Part shown: positions 43,562 to 54,887 of the stretch, in pieces | Numbering within the stretch: the first letter of the stretch is position 1 | How the letters are laid out: every line of letters starts with the position of its first letter | Assembly: GCA_951804985.1 (NCBI GenBank) | Contig: OX638132.1 | Coordinates: 46,762,800-46,826,799 of the forward strand | From: Dryomyza anilis | Lineage: Eukaryota > Arthropoda > Insecta > Diptera > Dryomyzidae | Direction of reading: 5' to 3' | DNA length: 64,000 nucleotides | Made by a program: the position numbers and the translations under genes | The notes under the pieces: generated by a model | Told to the model about the DNA's origin: nothing | Seen by the model: the letters and a program-made list of their open reading frames with translations, nothing else | The model's database searches: none

Positions 43562-46500
43562 TAATTGTTTTCGGAAATAAATGTATGGGGGCGATTATCA
43601 CAAGGCAACGTGTCTGAGCGCTTCAACATGTCGAAGCCAGAGCAATCCTTGTCGGTGTCGTCTTAAGTCAACTCACTGGTCACCATTTGACAAATTGTCA
43701 AATGGCGACGCTTCCACTTCGGTGGAAGTCCTCCGCGCGGAAGCCCCTGGAAACGACGCTCTATAGAGAAGGTTCCTCTATCCAGCTGGAAGATGTCCTC
43801 GAAAAATATAAGGCTGACATCACCGCTATCCAGGAAATGCGATGGACGGGACAGGGCTGCTCGAAACAAGCGTTCTGTGATATCTACTACAGCTGCCATG
43901 CGGAGAGACATGAATTTGGATGTAGATTTGTGGTCGGCAAGAGACTTCGCCACCTTGTCTCTAGGTTCACGTCCGTGGACGAAAGACTGGCAACAATTCG
44001 CATCAAGGCAAAATATTTCAACATTAGCCTAATTTGTGCACACGCTCCGACGAACGAGAAAGATGATGAGACAAAAGAGAGCTTCTACGAGCGCCTTGAC
44101 AACGCACACGTGAGCTGCCCCCGCCACGATATTAAAATCGTGCTAGGCGATTTTAACGCCAAGATGGGCAGAGAAACCATCTATTGTCCAACAATCGGAA
44201 AATTTAGCCTCCATGCCAACACTTCCGATAACGGAACCAGGCTAATCGACTTCGCCGCTGCACGAAACGTGGTAGTTAGTAGCACTAGATTCGAACATTT
44301 CGATATCCACAAGGCCACATGGTTGTCGCCCGATCAAAAAACGCGAAACCAAATTGATCACGTTGTGATTGACGGAAGGCAATCGAGCGTGATGGACGTA
44401 CGCACTATCCGAGGTGCCAATATGGACTCGGATCATTACCTTGTAGCAGCCAAGGTCCGCACGCGCTTAAGCGCTGCGAAGAACGTACGGAACCAAACGC
44501 AGAGAAAGCTAGACGTCGGAAAGCTGCAATCACAACAGACAACGTAAGCCTTTTCCACTCGACTCTCAAACCTGCTTAGACAAAGCAGTCCTCCTCTCGA
44601 TGATATAAGCGCGCAGTGGAACCATGTCTCCTGCTCTATGCGTATGGCTGCCGAAGAGGTGCTTGGATTCCACCGACCCCTGAGTAATCAGTGGTATGAC
44701 CAGAGAAAGACGCTGCGTACAAATCCACCCTGCAGTCAGTAGATACGCGAGCTGCGAAGGAGCGATACAAAGAGAAGAGAAGGGAAGAGAGACGTATTTT
44801 CAGGCGTAAAAAAAGCGAGGCAGAAAGACGTGAGTGTGAGGAGATTGAGATGCATGGGGACAGGAATGAGGCTCGAAAATTCTTTGAGAAAATAAGACGC
44901 CTAGCCGCAGGTTCAAAATCCGGAGACTCTTCTTGTAAAGATGAAAACTGGAATCTAGTCACAGATATCCAGAGCACACTGAAGATATGGAGGGATCACT
45001 TCTCTAAACTGCTGATCGGTGATGATGACAGCAATTCCACCGATAGAGAAGTAAACCCGGCAACCCCGGTACTTGATGACGACGTTGAGATTCCGCCACC
45101 CGACCATGACGAGGTCAGAACAGCCATCGCTCGGCTGAAAAACAAGAAAGCCGCGTGCTGATGGCCTGCCTGTTGAATTGTTTAAGACCGGAGGCGAAGA
45201 GCTAATAGAGAGCATGCACGAGCTCGTAAGCAGAATATGGTCGGATGAAAGCATGCCAAGTGACTGGAACCTCAGTGTACTCTGCCCAATCCTTAAGAAA
45301 GGGGATCCCACTATCTGCGCCAGCAATCGTGGGATCAGCCTATTCAATATCGCATACAAGGTTTTGTCGAGCGTATTATGTGAAAGACTGAAGCCCATCG
45401 TCAACAGACTGATTGGACCTTATCAGTGCGGCTTCAGACCTGGAAAATCCACCATAGACCAGATTTTCACATTGCGCCTAATCCAGGAAAAGACACTAGA
45501 AAAACAGATCGACACCTACCACCTATTAGTCGACTATAAAGCCGCCTTCGATACTCCGATAAGGAAACGATTATACACCGCAATGTCTGAGTTCGGTATA
45601 CCTGCGAAACTTATAAGGCTTTGCAGGATGACCCTGAGCAACACACGTTGCTCAGTGAGAATAGGAAAAGACCTCTCCGAGCCATTTCATACCGAGCGAG
45701 GTTTCAGGCGACTTTTTTTAATTTATTGATGGAGAAAATAGTTCGAGCTGCCGAACTCCGTCAAATCGGCACTATCCTCAACAAAAGTGTCATGCTGCTC
45801 GCATATGCCGATGATATTGATATCATTGGCAGGATATTGATATCACGAGCAGTCAGAGCAGCATTCTCCAGATTGGAGAAAGAGTCGAGTCGAATGGGTC
45901 TAGTGGACAAGACGAAGTTCCTTGTGTCAACAAGCAGAAAGGAGTCCGTGCGTCTTGGACAAAAAGCTGATTTTGACACCCACAAGTTCGACATTGTGAA
46001 GGAATTCGTCTATTTGGCATCAGCATCCAGCATCAACAGCAACAACGACGTCAGCCTAGAGATTAAACGGAGAATAACTCTTGCCAAGAGGTGCTACTTT
46101 GGGCTCAGTAGGCAATTTAAAAGTAGAGCCCTCTCTCGCCGGACCAAAATAACGCTCTACAAGTCACTCATAATGGCCGTCCTACTTTATGGTGCAGAAA
46201 CATGGACGTTGGCCTCCACCGATGAGAGGAGTACTGGGAGCGTTCGAGAGAAAGATTCTCCGTAAAATCTTTGGCCCTATCTGCTTTGCTAACGAGTATC
46301 GAATCAGGATGACATTCACATAGTCAGGCGCATCAAGATCCAGCGTCTTCGCTGGCTAGGCCATGTCGAACGAATGGATGAAAACACTCCAGCTAAGAAG
46401 GTGCTTGAATCGAGGCTCGAAGGTGGACAGCGTAGAAGAGGTCGTCCAAATCTGCGTTGGAAAGACCAAGTTGAGGATAAACTGACAACGCTTAGTAGTT

Positions 46501-46580
46501 CTAACTGGCGTCAGCGCGCGCAAAGCAGAAGCGACTGGCGCGGCTTTATCTCAGCGGCCAAAACCGACCCACGGTTGTGC
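43562..46580 (+). mobile_element. RTE-like LINE (endonuclease plus reverse transcriptase), broken
   Basis: Flanked by TATTTCTCGGAAA at 43549-43561 and 46581-46593, a 13-bp target duplication. The first long frame (43687-44547) is an APE-type endonuclease: AHAPTNEKDD, VLGDFNAKMGRE, NGTRLIDFAAARN, IDHVVIDGR and RGANMDSDHYLVAAKVR. The linker and RT follow in pieces (44850-45161, 45178-45729, 45621-46265). They carry SNRGISLFNIAYKVLS, YQCGFRPGKSTIDQIF, VDYKAAFDT, the catalytic AYADDIDIIG, and the C-terminal RLRWLGHVERMDE with GGQRRRGRPNLRW. At 45703-45720 a deletion removes the residues between GFR and FNLLME and shifts the frame. Other frameshifts and a stop near 45161 make it dead. The (TAAG)n tail seen on other copies is missing. 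Confidence 0.88.
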
Positions 46581-46593
46581 TATTTCTCGGAAA

Positions 46594-47439
46594 ATTTTCC
46601 TCTAAACAATTCTGTGGCAATATGAATTAAGAACACAATTCGAGATATGCTTAAATTGAGTTATTAATGTCATTGTAATATACGAATTCATTTTGTGTCA
46701 AATTTTGATACTGATCCTTCTTATAGTTGCTGATATACAAGCAGTAAACGTAATTATTATTAAAAAAAATCTTTCGAAAAATAAAATCCTAACGGAAACA
46801 TTTTGCAGACATTTATTTAAGTTTTTCTTAAATTTGCGTAAATAATTTTTAAAATAGTTTTAATGATAATTTTCGGAATAAGTTGTAAAGTTCAAAAAAT
46901 AGACTTATACTTTTATTTGAAATTGCCACAGAATTCATCCACAAACAATTCTTCCTTTAAACAATAGCATTTGATATGGAGTTGTCTGGGTTCTTGGTAA
47001 ATTAATACTGGTTGCATACGAAAATAGTTTTTCGACAAGTGCTTAGTTATATTTTTGAATTTATTCCTTATGAACGGAAGGTACTAAACATACTGCCCTT
47101 ATTTTTCTTGAATTTTGGATATTGTAAAATGGCATCTTCGGAAAGTGGACCTCTAGACCAGGGGTACTAAATGAAACGAAAACAATTGCTTTTTCACTCG
47201 TTTAATTCTAAACAAAATGAAATAATAAAGTTTTTGTTCTGAACAAAACAAAATAATTTTGTTCCAAAAAAACGTATTTTAAATTAAAAAGTAAAGTTTT
47301 GTTCAAAACTTTTTTTTAGAAATTTAAAAATAAAGTTCTGAAGAAAAATTTAAGCACGAGTTTCACAAATGTTTTGGCAAAAAATATTGTAAAGTAAATA
47401 CAACATACTATGCTATAGACAGATTATCAAGCGCAAACC
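46594..47439. other. no gene recognised
   Basis: AT-rich. 47200-47340 has reiterated aaacaaaat/ttttgttc motifs. Confidence 0.4.
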
Positions 47440-49720
47440 TAAGATGCATTTATATGATCATCTCCTACATTATATTCTAATTTTATGCCGAATGTGTTCA
47501 GCGCGTCGTGACGCATCCTTTTATTCATGTTTTATACAAAACCGCAGAACAGTTCCATATTCGTGAACTATGTGATCATGTAAAGCTAACATATGTACAT
47601 AATTCGTTATCGACTCATTTCGACGTTCGTACCAGCTCACTATTACTTATTGATTATTTTTTTGTTAGCAATATTGATAAACTTTGTTATTCCAACCAAT
47701 TTCAATGTCCTGCTATATCTCATCATACATTCATTTACATATGTATGGAGATAGTTCCTGAGGTTGTTGAAAAATTTGTAGAATTTCGTTGTTACGATTG
47801 TAATGCTAAGAATATGAGAAACCTAGCATACAAGGCATGCCTTAAAAACATATGAGATGAAACGTGGAAGGTATATTGTGACAGTGGTTGTTGTGACATA
47901 AAGGATATGTGTGCTGATGTTGACACTAGTAATCTTAATTACTTTTTTGTTGCTTCTCAGTCAGTTTCATATATTCCAATACCAGATCTAAATTTTGATA
48001 ATGTTTCTGACACTTTTTCTTTTATGAACATAAGCGCAGATGATCTTTATTTGTCAATTTTTAGTATTAAATCTAACGCTGTTGGTTTTGATAAAATGCC
48101 AATTAAATTTTTTAAAATTATTTATTTTTATATTGAGTATTATTTCTTACATTTTTTAACACTATAATAACCACATCTCATTTTCCACTAGCGTGGAAGA
48201 TGGCTAAAATTGTGCCTATAAAAAAGAAAGGGATATCGAATGATCTAGATAACTTTCATCCAATAAGTATTTTGCCTAGTCTTTCTAAAGCTTTACAAAA
48301 AATAATTAAAAATCAAATAATGCATAATCTCATGGAAAAAAAATTGTTAAATGAACGGCATTCTGGGTTTCGGAGTGGATTTAGTACAACTACTATGCTT
48401 TTATCATTGACTGAAAAGATCAGAGTAAACACAAATAATAATAAAATGTCTGTTGCTGTATCTCTAGATCTAACAAAAGCCTTTGAAGAATAAACTACAA
48501 TATCTTAATTCAAAAACTTATCAAATTCTTTAAATATTCTAGCGATACTTGCAAACTTATTCTTTCATTTTTGTCTAATCGCAGTCAGTATTTTGCCGTG
48601 ACTGTGGTTCCCATTTGCGAAATTGTGTTAGCGGAGTTCCTCAAGGATCGGTCGTAGGGTCACTTTTGTTCATGATGTATATCAATGATTTTATTGAAGC
48701 CATACGTATTGACCCCTCCAATGTTTTTATTTTTGCTTATGATATAAATTTGCTGTTTTGCTCAGATAGAGATTCTGAAGATGTTCTATTAGCTAAACTT
48801 AGATTTTGCTTATCTAATGCTTTAAGGTGGATGACGACTAATGAGCTGGTTACTAACCTCACAAAAACTAAAATCATGTCGTTTAATTTTCGGGCGAATT
48901 TACACGAATTTTCTATTTTTTTGGGAAATAATGCTATTCAATTTGTTGAAGAAATGCGATGTCTAGGGGTTATTATTGACAACAAGCTCACTTTTAAAAA
49001 GCATGTTGCTAATATTTCGTCTAGAGTCGGTTTTACACTTAGAAGACTGTATAGCGTAAACTATTATTTACCTTTTCATATACGAATACGAGTTGCTCAT
49101 TCTTTGTTAATGTCTAACATTATATACGCACTTGAATTATACTCTGGCTCAACAAAAGGTATTATTAAAAACATATTGCTTATTGTCAATCGTATATTGA
49201 GGTATGTCTATCAGTTGCGTTTACATGATCACACAAGTGAATACCAATACAAGTTTTTAAATTGTAGCTTAAGAAATTATATTCAAATTAGGCTATTGTC
49301 TCTATTCTATAAAGTGGTACTAAACAAGACTCCTAAACACTTATATGATTTGTTTAAATTTTCGCATTCCAGTAGATCTACTAAATTATTGTACCTCGAA
49401 TATCTAGTGGTCATTCCTGGTGAAAGTTTTCCGTGTATGGAACCCTCTTCCTCAGTAAGGCAAAATGTTCTCTCATTCGCCCTATAGTTACAAAAAGTAT
49501 CTTCTAGAACACTTTCGTGTTGGTTAATTTATATATTTAGCTTATATATTTTAAGGAGTTTTAAATTTATATATTCTTTATTTCTTAGGGATTGCAATGA
49601 TTTATAGGATTAGGTTTAAGATATAGTTAAGATATTTCTTACGCACATGAATATTGCTTTAAAATTGTATATGGCCTTGAAGGCTCGATATTAATTAGAT
49701 AATAAATGAAATGAAAATGA
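47440..49720 (+). mobile_element. CR1/Jockey-group LINE, 5'-truncated and broken
   Basis: The first frame (47508-47855) holds the end of an endonuclease (LIDYFFVSNIDKLCYSNQF and the SHH signature in ISHHTFIYI). RT frames follow at 47907-48167, 48200-48493 and 48615-49487: GFDKMPIKFFK, KIVPIKKKGISND, GFRSGFSTTTMLLSLTEKI, SLDLTKAFE, GVPQGSVVGSLLFMMYIND. The catalytic box reads FAYDIN instead of FADD, so the first metal-binding Asp is lost (codon 48738-48740). A stop after KAFEE and frameshifts separate the pieces. The 3' end has a (TGAAA)-like tail near 49705. It is read in the same direction as the upstream LINE but is a different clade. Confidence 0.85.
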
Positions 49721-50104
49721 AAAATTCTTTAAACTCTTAATAACAGGTTACAAGCAATTGTTAAATTGTCCCAATTGTATAAAACAGAACCTTCTAACTG
49801 CCTTACAACCGATTCAATAGGTTCTCAACATGGATATATAGAAGATTGCGATAGGACAAAGCCTTTGATATAAATAATAGCTGCTGTGTGGTCTTTATAT
49901 AAATTTTAAGGTTTGAAGTCAGTGTTAAAAGAAAGCTTTCAACACAGACGACAGAGAAAAATATAGGAGTACTTTTGTAGCGAAAGAAAACTGCGTGGTT
50001 CACTCAATTCACAATGGCTGATGGGTATTAATAATAAAAGTCCTGAAGAACTTAGGCCGAGCTCTCTCTCTCACCATTTCAGCTGTGCGTGTTATATTTC
50101 GACT
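49721..50104. other. no gene recognised
   Basis: AT-rich spacer between the LINE tail and repeat R2. Confidence 0.4.
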
Positions 50105-50566
50105 GCAATTAAAAGTATATAAAATGACTCTTAATTGTAGTTTTTCATTTAAGAAAATGTTGTGATTAGATTGCGTTCATTTTTCAGGAGTTAAAAAAAA
50201 ATTAAGATATTCCCCATCCGGTGAAGTTTTTGCAGTGGTTGAATATATCTGTAATTTATTTGTGCAGAAATATGTAAATAACTTTTATTTAAATAGTTTT
50301 GGTGCTATCTATATATATTTGTTAACATATTATTAATAAAAGTAAAGTTAATTAAAGTGTGTTTTGTTTTTAATAAATTCTTATCCGATGAAAAAGTGGC
50401 GGAATTTTTTCGGCGAAACAGGGGAAATTTTTCCTCCAAAATATTGTTCATGATACGTAGTTTTTTAGGGAAACATTTTTTTATACTTTTCGAATATTGT
50501 TCACGATACCTGTTTTCCACCAAGGGAAAAAATTCCCTGAGGAATTTTATTCACGATAAGGCTGAT
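50105..50566. repeat. dispersed repeat R2, copy 2
   Basis: Matches 20325-20795 over its whole length in the same orientation. Confidence 0.85.
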
Positions 50567-50695
50567 TAAACAAAAATAATGATAAATAGATAAAATAGAT
50601 TAGAAGCAATTAATAGGGAGAAGTAAAAATGAGCTAAAGAAACAAGGTTCAATAATAAATAAAATAGTTCAATAATAATAAAAATATTTTTTTGG

Positions 50696-51373
<678 letters not shown>

Positions 51374-52157
51374 GTGTGGCCTGTAAGCAGCCAAGTATAA
51401 AACGACCGGGCGGACGAAGAGCGTCTCAATCATTCCGTCGGCTTCCTTATCTAGGCGCGCGATTTCGCGGCAAACTAACAGAAAACCCTCGAAGCTGGGC
51501 TCATCTTTGTAAGCTTCGATGAGGCGGTGCAGCCCTTAGAGCAAATTGGTGGGACGACCGAATTGACGGTCGTCCCACCAATTTGCTCGAAGGATGGTCA
51601 GATAGGTGGCGAAGTACCTCAACTGTTCGGCGTTCCAGATATCCATGGCCTGGTGACCGCTCATCCAACCTTGCTCGTAAGCGCCGTTGTCGTCACTGAG
51701 GTCGACGTCATTAAAAAACGAAAAAATGTCTGTAAAAACAAAAAAAGGGGGGTATGAAAATAAAAATACAAAAAATATATATATATAGAAATAGGTAATT
51801 TATATTTAGATAAATGTTACTAACTTTGTTCCTCTGAATGCTCAACGACTAATCCCGCTTGTCGCAACGTGTCTAGATCGCGGCTCTGTACTGCAGCTCT
51901 GGGCCGCTGCCTCTCAGCAGCCCACAGTGCATCTTCTTCGCGCTGTTGAGCGCGCCTTTCCTCCTGTAGGCCAGTGGTCGCGTTTTCATTAAACACAAAT
52001 ACTGAAAATAAAAACAGAAAAAAACAAAACAAATTTAAGGGGTAAGGGATATATGGATTATAAATAGTATATACAATTATATATATAAATGAGAATTGAG
52101 TTAAAATCTTGTTAACTTACGGAACATATTTAAATAGACGTTGTTTCTCTGGAACAT
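51374..52157 (-). pseudogene. unidentified three-exon gene relic with a hairpin-borne stop
   Basis: I do not recognise the protein. On the minus strand an ATG at 52157 opens exon 1 (52121-52157, MFQRNNVYLNMF) with donor gtaagt. Exon 2 is 51825-52001 (acceptor ttttcag, donor gttagt) and is Arg/Gln/Ala-rich (LQEERRAQQREEDALWAAER). Exon 3 starts at 51729 (acceptor ttttacag) and reads GWMSGHQAMDIWNAEQLRYF. Phases match at both junctions, predicting 135 residues to a TAA at 51538-51536. The same frame stays open beyond that stop to 51374 (LHRLIEAYKDEPSFEGFL, MIETLFVRPVVLYLAAYRP). The stop abuts a perfect 22-bp inverted repeat (51539-51560 / 51567-51588). It lies opposite in strand to the env-like gene next door. 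Could be a host gene, a captured gene or a TE ORF. Confidence 0.5.
51539..51588. repeat. perfect 22-bp inverted repeat with 6-bp loop
   Basis: Left arm GAGCAAATTGGTGGGACGAC then CG (51539-51560), loop aattga, right arm the exact inverse (51567-51588). It lies inside the third exon of the minus-strand gene relic, next to its premature stop. Confidence 0.95.
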
Positions 52158-52617
52158 AGAATGCTACTAAATAGTCTTTGGCCATAAAAGACAGGCATGA
52201 ACACTAAAAATCACGAATTTGACTCCACGGAGGAAAGCCGGCGACGTTTTTGTAAAGTAATGCACTAAAGCATCGTAATGCATTTTGATACTTGAGGACA
52301 GTTCGTTAACTTATGATCCATTGTTTAAATGGGGGGCAATTATGAGTGTACGACTATAACAAATTTAAGTTTGGACAAAAAATTGTTAATATAAAATTGA
52401 AATTAATCGATTAAATTTTGGATACGTTAGATTTGTAAATTTACAACGATAAAATTAATTTAAAATTGAAATTAAACGATTAAATTTTGCATACGTTAGA
52501 TTTGTATGAAATAATTTTATGTAGTATGTCAGGATGGGTAAGGTAGATTAAGTTAGGACATACGTTTATATAATTATAAATATAATAGATATGTATAATT
52601 ACTTTGTTTTAGGGGTA
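52158..52617. other. spacer with short repeats
   Basis: taaaattgaaattaa.cgattaaattttg.atacgttagatttgta occurs twice (52391-52440 and 52457-52507). The sequence before 52618 ends in an acceptor-like ctttgttttag. Confidence 0.5.
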
Positions 52618-53944
52618 TAATGAATAAGATCTTTATGCTGGTCCTGGTTTTGGTAGCAGTTGAAGCAGTTAACATCACGCAGACACCGATGAACGAGACA
52701 AGAATATTTTTTGAGAAAACTACTGAGGCATTATTCTATAACGACGAATGGACAGTGATATCTAAGTTCAAACCGCTGCAGTTGACAGATTTTCTGGATC
52801 TAACGAAACAATATATGGAAGCAGTCATTGAAATGTGCCGGAAGATGAGTGTAAGCGTACCAGGGATGAATTTTGGGAGGCCGTGTGAAGCGGCATTGCA
52901 GGAAACAACGTCGATAATGAGGACATTGCAGAAGAATGAGGGGGTTATTAAAAGAACAATTAAGAAGAATCGCCAGAAGAGGTCTCTAAACTTCATAGGT
53001 TAGGGCTTTAACTGGGCTTTCGGCGTAATGGACAACGGCGATCGAGAAAAAATATACAAGCATCTGGAAGATATTGAGAACCGAGAGAGCGAGACATATG
53101 ACTTCATGAGGAAGCAGGTGACGGTGATGACATCAAATTTTGGAATACTGTCAGCACCTGTGCTGGACTCTCTAAGGGAGGTGGAAGAACTACAGAAGGC
53201 ACTGAACCACACCATACAACAACAGCAGAAGATAAATAGATAATAGACCGTAATAGACCAAAAAGAATTAGACGCAATGCTGGTCCGTCTCAGGCTAAGG
53301 GGCAAAGCGAATTGGTTTATTCAACAGACTTTCGATATGCATTATTTGTCAACGATACGAGTTTTTCCGGATGGGGATAGTCTGATGTTCATAATTAAGA
53401 CACTACTGCCGAATGATGTGTTATTTGCGTTATACAGGATTTATCCGATCCCCATTTACATCAATGAGGAATGGGACTCGCTGGCTAAGACAAAGTATGA
53501 CTACATAGCGGAGGCGGAGGATCGGAGTAGGTTCATAGGTTTAACGCACGAGGATCATTTAAGATGTGTTACTGTGAGCCCAGAGATGGAGTAGGAGATA
53601 ACGCTATGCAAACGTCCGGGAACGATTATGATTATGTCACGTTGATGCAGCACGAGACAGAAAGAGTGGACACCTGTGAACATGTAGCTATTAGGAAGAG
53701 TTCAGGGTTGATAGTGAAACTATGGGCTCCAAACCCCTGGTTGTTTAGGTTTGACACGCCAGCGACGTTCGAAGCGATTTGCGGAACAAACACGGCTACA
53801 CTGACGTTAGCCGGGATGGGGTGGATGTCAGTGAATGAGGACTGCGACTTGCACAATAGAGAACTAATATTGCCTTATGAATCTGCACCAAGAATGTTCA
53901 GGAACTTAACCTACGAGAAGGAGGAAAACACCTTGTATATCATG
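52618..53944 (+). pseudogene. errantivirus env-like gene, broken
   Basis: Endogenous-retrovirus envelope genes of gypsy-type elements encode a class I fusion glycoprotein related to baculovirus F. An acceptor-like site precedes the ATG at 52620, as expected for a spliced env message. The first frame (52620-53003) has a hydrophobic signal-like N-terminus, N-glycosylation sites (NIT, NET) and a furin-type RQKR near residue 121. A stop (53001-53003) follows five codons later. The following blocks (53028-53243, 53277-53594, 53564-53986) have helical, Cys-containing ectodomain character with repeated frame changes and stops. The C-terminal membrane anchor is not present: the gene runs into the terminal repeat of the element starting at 53945. 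No gag or pol of the same copy is adjacent. Confidence 0.75.
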
Positions 53945-54887
53945 TATTTTCATTTTTGCCGATTGTTGAGCTATTTTATGTTTTAGGCGATATTGTCAAT
54001 CTGTACAAAATTATGAATGAACAAAATTACTAATTATTAAAGTAATAATTGTAATAATACATTATATTACAATTATTACTTTTAACTTATAATTAATATT
54101 CAATTATTAATATTCAAATTTTAATTATTATCTAATTTTTTAATTAATGTTATTATTAAAAAAATTTACAGTTTTGTTAATATCTTTTTTAAAAATGATT
54201 TTTAACTATTGTTTCATGTAAGTATCTATCTACATATATTTTTATTTGTATCAACATACATACATACTGTACCTCATATGATTATTTTATTAAAGCTGTT
54301 ATTAAAATGCTTACCAATTTTTCTAATATCATTTTTACAAATGATTTTTAACTATTGTTATTTATTATTTATTTGTTACTAGTAGAATAATCAATTAAAA
54401 ATGCGAATATTTGTGTAAAGTGCAATTTTATTAATGTAATTAAAATAGCACAATTCATGAGTGCGTGCAAAAGTAATTAATAAAACATAAAACATGTGAT
54501 TGAAGTGATTTCATGGGATAAAAAGAACTAAACATTAAATATTATGGCACTAATTTCATATGACACAGAATATAATACTAAAACAATTATATGTACAGAC
54601 TATTTACAATATTTACAAGATAATGAACCATATATTTACATTATTTATTTCTAAAATTATTTACAGAATATTAAAAATTTATTTACAAAAAGTATTTATA
54701 GAAAATTATTTACAAAAATAAAAAGAAGACATTTATATACAAGAAGATAAGAAAATATGAGAAACATATAAAAAAAATAATTTTTAGTATATATAATATA
54801 TTAACATTGGTTTATTAAACGATGCATTTTTCAGATTTATTGTCTGCCTTTCTTTTTTTGTTAGCGGCACATCCATCTGGCGTTCTT

